NCBI GenBank assembly: GCA_023213315.1
Contig: JAKCPI010007782.1
Location: forward strand, 1 to 64,000
Reading direction: 5' to 3'
Origin: Euborellia annulipes
Lineage: Eukaryota > Arthropoda > Insecta > Dermaptera > Anisolabididae
DNA: 64,000 nt
This document shows positions 21,546 through 32,812 of this stretch, in pieces (positions within the stretch are counted from its first letter, which is position 1; the number at the start of each line of letters is the position of its first letter). Both the position numbers and the translations under genes were made by a program. The notes under the pieces were generated by a model. That model made no database searches. It was not told the DNA's origin and worked only from the letters and a program-made list of their open reading frames with translations.

Positions 21546-21920
21546 AAAACATTCACACTTTTTTCTCATTCACACTCACACTCACACACACATTCACACA
21601 GTCTTTTCGGCAACTTAGGCCATTTAAGACTTTAGACGATAACCGTTGTAATATATATTATCTATTGTGGGTTGAGGCATTTCTATTTAAGCCATCTGGT
21701 ATCCAAATGGCTTAAATAAAATCATCGGACTGCCTGGGTCCGAACCTGCGACGTTTGGTATAGGAGGTAGGCACGCTACCTACTACGCCACACCCGGGGG
21801 CGTATTAGTTTTTAAAATTTTACATTAAAAATAAATTTTTTTTTCGAAAAAAAAGTATTTTTTTCGAATCTCATGGGAGGATAATTACCCCCTTTACCCC
21901 CCCCTCCGTATCCGCCCTTG
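21361..21920 (+). mobile_element. Non-autonomous hAT-type element (family B) with SINE inside
   Basis: Ends CAAGGGCGGATCCAGAG and CGTATCCGCCCTTG; perfect 8-bp duplication TAATCCTC at 21353-21360 and 21921-21928. SINE family 1 interrupts it at 21515-21808. Confidence 0.92.
21515..21808 (-). mobile_element. SINE family 1, near complete
   Basis: On the minus strand: tRNA-like head with A box TGGCGTAGTAGG and B box GGTTCGGACCC, body with TAAGCCATTTGGATACC, core GGCCTAAGTTGCCGAAAAGA, GTGTGAGTG repeats and a poly(A) tail (long T run on the plus strand at 21515-21541). Confidence 0.8.
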
Positions 21921-22164
21921 TAATCCTCCTGCCTCATTTTTTCTTTTTTTATTTCAAAATGTGGAGATATCCAGACAAACATACTAACGAATTAGAGGCC
22001 TAAATTCTAAGATAAATTTAAAAAATCAACTATTTTTATAATTTTTCATTTGAGAGATTTAATTATTTTATTATTACAATTAATTAATTGGCTTTGATTT
22101 CTCAAACAGATAGGGCTCAATGTTTTTTCAAAATTTTCTTGACCATCCACATGCATGCTAGCCT

Positions 22165-23943
22165 AGGGTGGCTCTTAGCTACTACTGGGGAAAATTTTTT
22201 TTGAGATTTTTTTTGACGCTACCCCCTAGTTTGGTGCCATTGCCAAAAAAAATAACCTGTGTAAAATTTCAGCTCAATCGGATAAGGGGAAAGGGTGCCC
22301 CAAGAGCCCTGAAAATCGAAAAAAAATCAGAAAATATTCATTTTATTTATTTATCTTGATAAATATAAATTATATACAAAAAAGTGTTATATAAAAGTTG
22401 TAGATCTATAAAAAATACACACAATAACTTCTATCAGTTTTTTATGTACGGCTAACGGTGTCAGAGAAAACCGCTAAAATCCATTTTTACTTTCTCTTAC
22501 CTATACATGTAATATATATATAGAGAGAAAATATTTGGTTTCATGTAATAAATTAGATGTCGAGATTTTGATGGATATACACGTTTTGAGATCCCCTGAG
22601 TCCAAAAAAATGGTTTATGCAACATGGTCTACCTCGGTGGGGGTGGGGTGGGAGTGGGGGTGGGGGTGTTTTGTGAACAAAATATCTCATGAACGAAAAG
22701 AGCTAGGAGGTTGAAATTTTATATTTAATTAAAGTACCCCCCTGGCACATGACACGAAGCTTTAGAACAAAATCGGCCAAGAAGTACTAGTACTTTACTG
22801 ATGTACTTTTTCAGTTTTTTTTATTTTCGATTTTCTCAAAATTCGTTCTAACGATTTTGATTAAAATTCATAATTCAATTATGTTTTAGATGATCTTTGA
22901 AATATATATTCTCATTTTGCCCTTGAAATATTTTGAAGCACACATTACTCTTGTTCTTCATAGAAAGATAGGATCAATGGTTCTCATGATAACAAAATAT
23001 AAATATTTTTCTATATTTATAAATTTTACATTTTAAAATTCACATGTACCATACTTTTAGACACTAAATATATGTTGACTCGAAAAATCTGGTGTGATAA
23101 GCACAGAACACATCTTTCAAATAATTTTTTATCATGAGAACCATTGACCCTATCTTTCTATGAAGTACAAGAGTAATGTGTGCTTCAAAATATTTCAAGG
23201 GCAAAATGAGAATATATATTTCAAAGATCATCTAAAAAATAATTTATTTATGAATTTTAATCGAAATCGTTAGAACGAATTTTGAGAAAATCGAAAATAA
23301 AAGAAACTGAAAAAGTACATCAGCAAAGTACTAGTACCTCTTGGCCGATTTTGTTCTAAAGCTTCGTGTCATGTGCCAGGGGGGTACTTTAATTAAATAT
23401 AAAATTTCAACCTCCTAGCTCTTTTCGTTCATGAGATATTTTGTTCACAAAACACCCCCACCCCCACTCCCACCCCACCCCCACCGAGGTAGACCATGTT
23501 GCATAAACCATTTTTTTGGACTCAGGGGATCTCAAAACGTGTATATCCATCAAAATCTCGACATCAAATTTATTACATGAAACCAAATATTTTCTCTCTA
23601 TATATATATTACGTGTATAGGTAAGAGAAAGTAAAAATGGATTTTCGCGGTTTTCTCTGAAACCGTTAGCCGTACATAAAAAACTGATAGATGTTATTAT
23701 GTGTATTTTTTATAGATCTACAACTTTTATATAACACTTTTTTGTATATAATTTATATTTATCAAGATAAATAAATAAAATGAATATTTTCTGATTTTTT
23801 TTGGATTTTCAGGGCTCTTGGGGCACCCTTTCCCCTTATCCGATTGAGCTGAAATTTTACACAGGTTATTTTTTTTGGCAATGGCACCAAACTAGGGCGT
23901 AGCGAGAATAAATTTCCAACTTCGAAAAATAAGAGCCACCCTA
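22165..23943. mobile_element. 1.78-kb fold-back element (long inverted repeat)
   Basis: Left arm 22165-about 22997 and right arm about 23118-23942 are near-identical reverse complements (roughly one mismatch per 30 bases where I compared). Outer ends AGGGTGGCTCTTA; direct repeat ATGCTAGCCT (10 bp) at 22155-22164 and 23944-23953. Each arm consists of about 320 bp of unique sequence and a family A segment; the spacer has a hairpin remnant. Long TIRs plus a 9-11 bp duplication are typical of Mutator-like elements, but no transposase is present. Confidence 0.85.
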
Positions 23944-23953
23944 ATGCTAGCCT

Positions 23954-24594
23954 CTAGACTAAATTCCCAGGATTACCAAATAATAAATAATATCTTTAAA
24001 AACAGCGTTTTCGATTTATCTCTTAGTCCTAATAAATTTTATCTAAAAGGGTTAAGTTACGTTAAAAAGTCAAATTTCCTGAAGTGACTAATCATTTGTC
24101 TGCCAGTCTGTCTATTTGGGATATGTAAATAATTTGAAATAAATCTTCCAAATAATAACCATCTCACGCACACACAGATTTCTTACATTTTTATCTCCTT
24201 TCGTTAAATAGGTCACTGATATTTTGACTTTTAAATGGTCCTTATTTGCTGGTGTGAAATATTTATTTAATATAAAAGGTATAATGACGAGACGCCTATT
24301 TAAAACTTTTTTTTAACATATTACACATGTAATAGGCTTATTAATTTTAATATTACCCCTAATAGTATATCATTAAAATTTTTCATAAAAAGTACTTTTA
24401 ATGTAGTATTTCAGATTTTTCATATTCACTTTCAGGCTCTTCCTTCGATAGAGCCAATGTTAAATCCCTGTGGGTATTTGCATGCAAATTTGTATAAAAT
24501 ATCCAAATATGAATTTGAATAAATTGACTTTTTTTACTTATGAAATGCAAGTGGTCAAGTTAACTATGGTGCTATGGAATATAAATATTTATAT
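23954..24594. other. No recognised feature
   Basis: AT-rich sequence without coding or repeat hallmarks. Confidence 0.45.
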
Positions 24595-24700
24595 ATCGTG
24601 ACAAAAAATCTGATATGAAAGCACGGCGCACAACTTTCTTAACAGAAACCCGAAGGGTAAGAAAAAGTTGTGGGCCAGTCACACCAGATTTTTTTTAACT
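24595..24700 (+). repeat. Isolated family A 5' hairpin
   Basis: AAATCTGATATGAAAGCACG ... CAGTCACACCAGATTTTTTT; the tip sequence differs from other copies. Confidence 0.7.
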
Positions 24701-24851
24701 TAAATCTTTTAGAACTTCCTGCATTTTGGGAGAAAAACGAACCATCTGTTTGAAAATCGTTTTTATTTATCTAAAAAATTATAGATTAAATTAATTAAAT
24801 TTGTATTCCATCTGATTTAAAAGTTGCAGTTCTCATTTAGTGTAATTCCAC

Positions 24852-25225
24852 CAGTGGCGTATTCAGGGGGGGCCCAGGGGGGCCGGGCCCCCCCCCAAAG
24901 CCTTCTCCAAAACAAAAAAATACCTAATGTTTTCCCTAATGATTTTTTTTTTTTTTTAATAATAATTTTATTAACTCTCATAAATTCTAAAAACTAACAA
25001 AAAACTTATAAATAATTGAAAAAATCTCTAATATTTACGAATTTTGTATTAAAATTATTTTTTATTTCAAGAAAAAAAATTTTTTTTTTATTTGTTTTTT
25101 ATTTATAATTATTATATTATCTAAAAAAAATTTCTCCACTTGAAGTTTCTTGGAGAAGGGGAGGGGGGGGTTCATAAAACTTTTGGGCCCCCCCCCCCCA
25201 AGCAGAAATCCTGGCTACGCTACTG
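24852..25225. mobile_element. Non-autonomous hAT-type element (CAGTGGCGTATTCAGG)
   Basis: Ends CAGTGGCGTATTCAGG and CCTGGCTACGCTACTG; perfect 8-bp duplication AATTCCAC at 24844-24851 and 25226-25233. Confidence 0.92.
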
Positions 25226-25349
25226 AATTCCACCATACTTTTTTTTAATAGCCAGTTGATCGCTTAGACTTTTTTTTTCTTGTATATTTATTTTTTCAAT
25301 AGTTTTGTCTTCCTTTAAAATTTTTTGTCATTTTTCATATTCTTCGTTC

Positions 25350-25435
25350 AGACCAATTTGCGGGACCCACTTTTTTACTCAGGGAACCCCAAAATATGTA
25401 TATTCATCAAAATCTCGACATCGAATTTTTGACTT
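25350..25435 (+). repeat. Family A 3' fragment
   Basis: CCAATTTGCGGGACCCACTT, ATCAAAATCTCGACATCGAA, TTTTTGAC. Confidence 0.7.
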
Positions 25436-26255
25436 TTTTTATATTTTTAATTTACTTTTTCGGCTTTTTGAGGACTTTAGTAATTTTTAATATAATTAAT
25501 ACCACTGGGGAGGCGTTTAGACTTGTGTTGGTTATTCATTTGATTTTTTTCCATTAATTATATTTTTTGTTTTATCTTGAGGGCAAATATGAATTTGTTT
25601 ATTTTATTTTTTTAAGAAAAAGAAAGAAGAGTAAAGCTGAGAAATAGGCAAAGAGAGGGATAATAATTCGTTTAATGCGATAAGATTAGGCTTAAAATGT
25701 GGGGAAGGTAAGCAAGCCTGAGTTCCCATACAGATATTTGTTTTTTTCCTTTCAGTCAGTCAATATAATCAAGTCATTAAATAAAAAGTACTTTTACAAT
25801 ATATAAAAGTCTAACAAAAAATTTTAAGTAATTTAAAATTACAATGTTAATGTCTCTTAAATGAAAAATTATATAAATTATTAATTATAATACATGACGA
25901 TACAACAAATCTAGTGTGACAAGCACAGAACACAGATATATAGATACACATATATTTGAAACACGCATAAGTATCCAGTATTTCATTATATACATATACT
26001 AGGGGTGTATATAAGGGAAGGGGGGGCAAGGGGTTCCGCTCCTAAGGGTTAACGCCCCTAAGACATTTAATAAAATTAGACTAAGCCCAACTACTATATC
26101 CTCGCGGCACCTATGCATCGAAATATCTGCCAAATAAAGGGCGTCAGGAGGAGCGATAAATCTGCTGGTTATTATTCTCCAATCACATAAAAAAAAATGA
26201 AATATTGATATATTAATATATAAGCATTTTTTTAATAAAACTTTTGTCTTTGAGA
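25436..26255. other. Mostly unrecognised, one element start
   Basis: AT-rich; at 26000-26050 ACTAGGGGTGTATATAAGG resembles the start of the 19754 hAT family without a second end. Confidence 0.35.
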
Positions 26256-26690
26256 GGCAGGGGCGTATATAAGGGGGGCCGAGGGCCCCCCCCCCCCCCG
26301 AAATTCTCTAAATGCATATAGGCCTACATATATAGGAATATAGAGCCAATAATGGGTCTCGCCCCCCCCCCCCCCCCCCCGAAATGTTTGCGCGGCCCCG
26401 TAGCGCGAAAATGTAGGCCCTACAAACAGGATTTTTGGTTCGTGGCAAAAATTTTGCGTCTCTACAAAAAAGGAAAAATATTTTTCCGGACGGGAAAATT
26501 TTTTGATTCCGCGCAAGAAAAAATTTCCGGTTCCGCGGGCGGCAAAAATTTAGCGTCTCTAAAAAAAAGGTAAAATATTTTTTCGGACGGAAAAAAATTT
26601 TGGTTCCGCGAAAAACAATTTTTCGCAGAAAAAATTTTGAGGTCAGCCCCCCCCCCCCCGAAAAAAATTTCTATATACAAATTAAAGTGC
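26256..26690. mobile_element. hAT-type element of the CAGGGGCGTATATAAG family, damaged
   Basis: Starts CAGGGGCGTATATAAGG, has paired G/C runs and a three-fold internal repeat of GGTTCCGCG...AAAAATTTTGCGTCTC words; the right terminus lacks CGCCCCTG. Confidence 0.55.
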
Positions 26691-27034
26691 AGCGAATTAA
26701 GTTATCAAGTAGAGGAATTATTACTAAAAAAGTAGTTAGAGTTTTTCTCTACTATTTTGATTTCATTAAAATTAAATTAATCAGTTATTTATTTAAAAAA
26801 ATTATATTTTTAATTCAAAATTATTAACATATAAACTTATTAATAAGTTGAAAATATATTAATAAGCCAATATTTAGAGAGAGAAAGAGAAGAATGATCC
26901 ACTCCGGATGCTCTAAAGAGAAAGAGACGGGTTGACTTTAAAATATGTGAAGCTATTTATTAATGAAGATGCCTGATAACTGATAAGAGAGAGAGAATTA
27001 ATGAATACTACAGCTGCCTCCACTACGATGACAT

Positions 27035-27053
27035 CTCTCTCTCTCTCTCTCTC
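27035..27053. repeat. CT microsatellite
   Basis: About nine CT units before TTATTAATGAG. Confidence 0.8.
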
Positions 27054-27159
27054 TTATTAATGAGACATTTTAAATGAGATTTAGGGAAAAGAATTTTGAT
27101 AACAATATAGCCAAAAACTTTAATGAGAAATTTCCTTTGCTGCGAAAATATTTTTATAC

Positions 27160-27480
27160 TAACCGCGGCGCCCCCCTGGGCCTGCCAGCTTTTCTTAATT
27201 ATGAGAAGCTTCAGGTGTTGCTCAGGGGCCCACATCTTGTGGGTACGTGGATGGCGACTACGAGCTACCCTAGCTGGGGCTGACAGTACTTCTGTTCTTT
27301 GCATTTCAGTCTCTTGCCTTCTATATTTTCAACAGGCGTCAGACCGCGCGACGGGCCGGCCTGTGCTATTCCTTCCCGGTCGCATTAACCCATGAATGAC
27401 TAATTCCGCCGACCCCGCACCTCGGGAATAATCAGGCGAAGAAAGAAGAAGAAGAAGAGAAGCTTCAGGTGATTGGCGAC
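27160..27480. mobile_element. Helitron 3' fragment plus a SINE-like GC-rich block
   Basis: ACCGCGGCGCCCCCCTGG and CTTAATTATGAGAAGCTTCA match the Helitron block; 27270-27470 contains ATGAATGACTAATTCCGCCG and GACCCCGCACCTCGGG, seen reversed at 46165-46280, and ends in GAA repeats. Confidence 0.5.
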
Positions 27481-27778
27481 CACTTTGTGATTTAGTGGCG
27501 GATTAAGGTCGTCTGGGGCCTCTAGGCACTTATGTTTGGGAGCTCCCCTTGATATTGTATATGCAATTATTTTTTGTTCTCCCCACTATCACTACCCATT
27601 ACTACCTTTTAAAATGTTTGCTTTCTTTTACCTATATATGAATCCGGTCGGTATAAAATAAAATGATTAATAAAATGTATAAAATATGTATTTTAACTAC
27701 AAAATCTATAAAACTCTAATTTTCTCGGTTTCGGCATATTTTTCTGCTGATGGTTTAAACTCAACTTTGCATTTATAC

Positions 27779-28063
27779 TAGGGTCCGACGGAAACAAGAT
27801 TTTCAGCCGAAACCGTAACCGAAACAGAAACTTGTAATTCCTATACAAAATTCATATTATTTTACCTTTTTTTTTTTTTGAAATTTTTTCCGCCCTGCGG
27901 AAAATTTTTTTCCCTCCCGTGAAAATCATTTGACCTGTTTTTTTGCGTGCGAGTCTCATCCCATCTTTTAAGACTCAGGAAAGTTTCGGCTACTTTTTGG
28001 CCGAAACCGATACCAGGATTCTTGGCCGAAACTGGCCGCATCCGAATATTTGGTCGGTTTCTA
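27779..28063. mobile_element. Non-autonomous hAT-type element (CCGAAACC family)
   Basis: Ends TAGGGTCCGACGGAAAC and GGTCGGTTTCTA; perfect 8-bp duplication ATTTATAC at 27771-27778 and 28064-28071. Confidence 0.9.
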
Positions 28064-28071
28064 ATTTATAC

Positions 28072-29005
28072 ATACATATTTTTTTTCATTTAAATAAACT
28101 CGAAAATCATCCTTTGGATGACATAGAAACCTAACTAGTGGTCGCTATCAATAGATGAGAGACCATGAGCATATTTTCTGTACCAAACCTTTTACATCCA
28201 ACGGATACGGCGATAGTTTAGTCGGGTTGAGTTGCATTCTCGCACAGGCAAACTAAACTGTTTAGTTGACTGTTGGTGCTTGTTGGTGAAGCTATTGAAT
28301 TAATTAATTATGAAAGTCAATCAATGAAAACGTTACAAACCGTCGGATATTAAGTCTTGTAAGAAAAAAGTCGAAGTCGTCCAGTGAGAATCGATTCTAA
28401 TCGGCTTGAAAGAGTTGAAATTCGATTCTAAAAAGTCGATTATTTTCAGTAAAAGATCGATTCTTGACTAAAGTCAGAGTAGACTCTTCCATTTCTACTC
28501 CTGACATACTTCGAATAGCATGACTTTATTCTCCTCAATATTAATTTTACATTGAGCTACTATTCTCGTAAATTAATCATTATTGACAATTATTAATTAT
28601 TTTTTAAACGGAGAAAAAATTATGAAAAAGATAAACGGTGAGTTGTGGGTGCATCTTATTTATAGCGAATATAATGAATTGGCGTTCGGTTTATAATAAA
28701 TCCACCGTTATTTCACTGAAATAATAAACCAAGAAGTCAAGTTTTCTATCAATTATTTCCATTTAAAAGATAATATAGTTTCTCCGCCCCTAATCATCAA
28801 ATCCGCCAAACTCTCTTCTTTCATTAAGTTAAGTCCGTGGTTAAAAGAAATTTCATGGTGATCAAGATAAATTAAAGTAGGAATTTTCTAAATGGATAAA
28901 TCATATGGAACAAATCGTTTCAAGACAAAATTAGATAGCTCATTTTTTTTTTTTTTTTTTGAATTTTTGATGAGAGAAATGAATAGTGACAGTGATATGT
29001 GCTAA
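28072..29005. other. No recognised feature
   Basis: Possibly single-copy; includes GGCAAACTAAACTGTTTAGT palindromic words near 28250 and several TCGATTCT repeats at 28380-28460. No open frame of note. Confidence 0.4.
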
Positions 29006-29007
29006 AT

Positions 29008-29165
29008 TTTTTACTTTCTCTTATCTATGTATGTAATATATGATATATAGAGAGAAAGTATTGGATTCATGTCAACAATTCGATGTCAAGATTTTGATGG
29101 ATATACACGTTTTAAAGTCCCCTGAATTCAAAAAAGTGGTTTTCGCGACATGGTCTGTCTGTCTG
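29008..29165 (-). repeat. Family A 3' end
   Basis: TTTTTACTTTCTCTTATC hairpin, then GATGTCAAGATTTTGATGGA and GCGACATGGTCTGTCTGTCT. Confidence 0.8.
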
Positions 29166-29248
29166 CAAAATTTCGTTTCAAAATTCTAATGGGAAGTTGG
29201 TCAAACAGAGCGTGACAGACGGACACTCCGTAATTATTATATATAGAA
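29165..29248 (-). mobile_element. Helitron 5' end fragment
   Basis: AGAGCGTGACAGACGGACAC then TTATTATATATAGA, the reversed Helitron start, fused to a truncated family A copy at the shared TGTCTGTCTG. Confidence 0.55.
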
Positions 29249-29249
29249 A

Positions 29250-29408
29250 TTAACACTTGAAGGGTATTTCGACTATTATTTGTTATCATCATTATTAGAA
29301 ATATGTATTAGAATGTAATCACTTCTGATGATGACAAGGAATTTGTCGAAATATTTATCAAGTGTTAATTTTATTTTATAATTAATAAAACCTTTGAAAC
29401 AAATAACC
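29250..29408 (+). repeat. Penelope-like untranslated region
   Basis: Short inverted repeat TTAACACTTGA...TCAAGTGTTAA around CTGATGATGACAAGGAATTT and GTCGAAATATTT (stem GACAA/TTGTC). A relative lies at 30930-31045. Confidence 0.5.
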
Positions 29409-29409
29409 T

Positions 29410-29640
29410 AGAGTTTTTTTTTTTTTTTAACATTCACACTTTTTCTCATTCACACTCACACTCACACAGTCTTTTCGGCAACTTAGGCCATTTAAATTTG
29501 AGAACTATGATATGTATTATTATTTGGGGTGGGATCTTTTTTTTTAAACTTAAATAAAATCATCGGACTGCCTGGGGTCCGAACCTGCGACGTTCGGTAT
29601 AGAAGGTAGGCACGCTACCGACTACTCCAAGCCCCGTGGG
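29410..29640 (-). mobile_element. SINE family 1 copy
   Basis: T run, CTCATTCACACTCACACTC, CTTTTCGGCAACTTAGGCC, and tRNA-like head read on the minus strand (GGTAGCGTGCCTACCTTC, GGTTCGGACCCC). Confidence 0.8.
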
Positions 29641-30021
29641 CTAACCTAGAGTTAAATTTGTAAATTTAATTTTATTTAAATTGGATTGTTTAATTCTACA
29701 ATGACATTATCTACTTCACCAGTAAAAAAAAATCACAATTACATTGCAATTTTTTTTTTTTTTTTAAATCTTAAAATTTTTGTCTATCAAATTTTGTATA
29801 GTAAAAAATAATTATTGTATTTAAATAAATTTTTATTCGAATTTCTTAAAAGATATGTTATACATATCAAATAAATGAGGTTTAATGAGCCAACGATAAG
29901 ACTTCCCCTCTCTCTCTCCCACACTCTTTTCACAATATTTTTCTCTTTTGTTTTGAGCCTTTCTATAACTCTCTTATTTTACCTATTGATTTCTTATAGA
30001 CTTTTAATCTTGTCTGGACAG

Positions 30022-30162
30022 GTTTATGTGTGACGTCATCACCTGCCCAGGGAATACACTTGGAGGCACCTTCGCCTTCAATGTGCCTCGAGAAGGCACC
30101 CGGATCACATCGTGTCTGCGCTACTCCGGTCCAGCATTTCCCGCCCAGAGCGAGCTATTAAT
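30022..30162 (+). other. Exon-like module, copy 1, with CRE
   Basis: Acceptor cttgtctggacag before 30022, donor AT|gtgagtatt after 30162. The 141 bp carry one frame open for all 46 codons (begins FMCDVITCPGNTLGGTFAFN). TGACGTCA at 30031-30038. Seven copies exist in the window on both strands; function unknown. It may be a genuine exon carried by a repeat or a conserved non-coding block. Confidence 0.55.
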
Positions 30163-30275
30163 GTGAGTATTCTTCATTTATGAATATATTTATTTATTTA
30201 AGCTTAGAAAATATTCCAATATGAAAATATTTGAGAGACATTTTTACTTTCTCTTACCTCTATATATGTTAATAT

Positions 30276-30499
30276 GGCTAATATCTAGTATAGAATCCCA
30301 AGGCACGGGGACAAGTTTAAACAACTTGCAGGGGTCTCGACCTAATTGTTTCGGGCCTTCGGTATGCAGTTCGGTTTCCTTCGATTAAAAAGAATTTAAA
30401 ACAACTACTGAATTTTCGGCTCGATTCGGGAACGTTGAGCTAAGGTCAAGAGAGAACTAGCCCACTGATGGCTTCGGGATTCTGTTCTTGAGATTAACC
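30276..30499. mobile_element. MITE with GGCTAATATCTAG ends
   Basis: Inverted ends GGCTAATATCTAGTATAGAA and TTCTTGAGATTAACC share GGYTAAT and AGAATCCC; 8-bp duplication GTTAATAT at 30268-30275 and 30500-30507, inside the family A 3' hairpin. Superfamily not assigned. Confidence 0.8.
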
Positions 30500-30689
30500 G
30501 TTAATATATAAGAGAGAGAAAGTATTGGATTTATGTCAAAAATTCGATGTCGAGATTTTAATGGATTTAATTTTTTTTTTTAAATGAGAAAATTATTATA
30601 TTTTTACTTTCTCTTACCCTATATATGAAATATAGGCCTATAGAGAGAGAAAGTATTGTTTGTATTATAGAGCTTAAATATCTAGTCAT

Positions 30690-30925
30690 GGCTTGGGTCC
30701 AATGGGGGGGGGGGGGGGGTTTGAACCCCCAAATCCCCCCCCCCCCCGTGGCTACGCCTATGGTAGCCAGCATGGAATAAAAAACCTTTTTAAATATGCT
30801 CGACTTTTCGGTAGTATCTATTGTGCCATTTGGTATCCAAATGCCGTAAATAAATTCATCGGACTGCCGAACCCGCGACGTTTGGTATAGAAGGTAGGCA
30901 CGCTACCAACTACTCCAAGCCCCGT
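30690..30925 (-). mobile_element. hAT-type relic and partial SINE family 1
   Basis: G14 and C14 runs followed by GTGGCTACGCCTATGG (30700-30765), then GGTATCCAAATGCC and a tRNA-like head to 30925. Confidence 0.6.
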
Positions 30926-30929
30926 GGAT

Positions 30930-31045
30930 ATCATCATTATTAGAAATATGTATTAGAATGTAATCACTTCTGATGATGTCAAGGAATTGTCGAAATACGT
31001 TTGAAATGTTAATTTTTAATTAATAAAACCTTTGAAACAAATAAC
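30930..31045 (+). repeat. Penelope-like untranslated region
   Basis: CTGATGATGTCAAGGAATTG then TCGAAATACG; closely follows the sequence at 29270-29400. Confidence 0.5.
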
Positions 31046-31345
31046 CTAGAGCTTTAATTTGTATATTTAATTTTAATTTACAAAATGTTTCAATGAGACC
31101 CAACGGTCGCAAGTTAAAATCTTAGATTTTTTCTTCATAGGTGCAGATCAAAAATTGGAAAGAATAGACTATAATTTAAAGAATCTCAGCTCAAAATTAA
31201 TTTTTTAGAATATTATTCATCCCTTAAGAATTTTTTTAAATTTTTTTTCCCACTGACGTCAGAGATTGAACGAGATGCAAGCAGCTGATTGTAATTTTAT
31301 CTTGCATATTTGTGTTTAAGTGTTTTTTCCCTAATGCTTTCCAAG

Positions 31346-31593
31346 AGAGGCAAGTGACGCGAGTTGATCTAAATCAGCCCCAACTAACCAACCAACCCAA
31401 CAAGGGGGAGGAGGGAGAGTCAGTGGGCAGTGATGATGCCGATGACGAGGATGGACCCAGCATCCAGCAGCCGGCGGCTTGCATCTTCAGGCCTATCATG
31501 TTTCAAGCTGTCCCTCGGGCATTCGATCCCGAGAGGGATCTTCTTCTCCTCCCCCTCATTTACCCACACATACACACGCACACACTGCTATAA
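31346..31593 (+). CDS. Candidate terminal exon, acidic, unidentified
   Basis: A pyrimidine-rich acceptor (TTTTTTCCCTAATGCTTTCC then aag) precedes an open frame of about 82 codons ending at TAA 31591-31593. It has an Asn/Gln-rich start (NQPQLTNQPN), an acidic block (GSDDADDEDG), then ACIFRPIMFQAVPRAFDPER and a His/Thr tail from a CA repeat. AATAAA signals lie near 31760. GC content is higher than the flanks. No family recognised; GAG or GCC-like start not needed if it is a last exon. Exact acceptor (31345 or 31347) unsure. Confidence 0.4.
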
Positions 31594-31827
31594 TATATAA
31601 CCAACATGGCGCCTTTTTCTAATTATCAAAAATCTTTCCATTTCCGCTTTTTAAATTGAGATGCGGTCGCCACGCGTATTACTTAATTATTAGAGCAGCT
31701 CATTTATTTTGTAAATTTACTTATTTAATTAGTAGAATTTTTAAAAAAAAATTTATGTAATAAAATAAATTGTTAAATGACTTTATTTAAAAAATTAGAT
31801 TCCTCCTGTGGGGGAACCCCACTATAT

Positions 31828-32513
31828 AAAGAAATCTGGAGTGATGGCGCACAGCACACAACTTTCTCTTACCTTCGGTATTCGAAAGTTGTGTTCTGTG
31901 CTTGTCACACCAGATTTTTTGTGTCGACATATCAGGGGCGTATATAAGGGGGGGGGGGCGGGCGACGGGAAAAATTTTGCTTCTCTAAAAAAAAGGTAAA
32001 ATACTTTTGCGGACGGGAAAAAATTTTGCTTCCGCGAAAAAATAAATTTTTCGCAGAAAGATTTTTGAGAACAGGCCCCCCCCCTCCGAAAAAAATTTCT
32101 TTATACGCCCCTGCGACATATATTTAGTTTCCGACAGTATGGTACAGTCGATTTTCAAGATGTAAAATTTATAAGTATGGGAACATATTTATATTTTGAT
32201 ACCATGGCAACCATTTCTCCTATCTTTTCTATGGAGTACAAGAGTAAACTGCTCTTCAGAAGATTTCAATGACAAAATGAGAATATACATTTTAAAGAGA
32301 ATCTAAAATTGATTTTTGAATTGAAAAAAAAAAAAATCGTTGCAGCGAATTTAGAGAAAATCGAAAAAACTGAAAAATTGCATCAGTAAAGTACTAGTAC
32401 TCTTTGGTCGATTTTGTTCAAAACCTTCGTGTCACGTCCCATGGGGGTGCCTAACTTAAATATAAAATTTCAACCTCCTAGCTCATTTCGTTCTTGAGTT
32501 ATTTTGTTCACAG

Positions 32514-32546
<33 letters not shown>

Positions 32547-32718
32547 GACCATGTCGCGAAAACCACTTTTTTTGGACTTAGGGGACCTCAAAACGTGTAT
32601 ATCCGTCAAAATCTCAACATCAAATTTTTGACATGAATCCAATACTTTCTCTCTCTCTCTCTCCCCCCCATATATATATATATATCAACATATTGTATAT
32701 AGAGGTGAGAGAAAGTAA
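31828..32718 (+). repeat. Family A copy, nearly complete
   Basis: 5' hairpin 31830-31920, body, (CA)n at 32515-32541, and 3' hairpin ending GGTGAGAGAAAGTAAAA; split by a hAT element. Confidence 0.9.
31933..32113. mobile_element. Non-autonomous hAT-type element (CAGGGGCGTATATAAG)
   Basis: Ends CAGGGGCGTATATAAG and TTTATACGCCCCTG; perfect 8-bp duplication CGACATAT at 31925-31932 and 32114-32121; inserted in family A. Confidence 0.93.
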
Positions 32719-32812
32719 AAATAGAATGTTTATTTTCTCTTTCATTTTTTACTAGAATTATAAATCAATTTACCTATTGATTTCTTATAATCTTTTAATC
32801 TTGTCTACGCAG

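Larger units (their letters stand above)
29676..30567 (+). repeat. Family C unit, copy 1 (duplicated at 41388-42262)
   Basis: Almost identical to 41388-42262, including the exon-like module, a reversed family A end and the same MITE at the same site, so the whole block was duplicated after those insertions. A third copy without the family A part is on the minus strand at 46690-47150. Confidence 0.85.

Noticed and set aside
26232..26680. Open frames around the G/C-run elements
   Set aside because: They translate homopolymers of a damaged hAT MITE.
32500..32545. CRISPR-like regular repeat
   Set aside because: Only CA microsatellite; no spacers, and the genome is animal.
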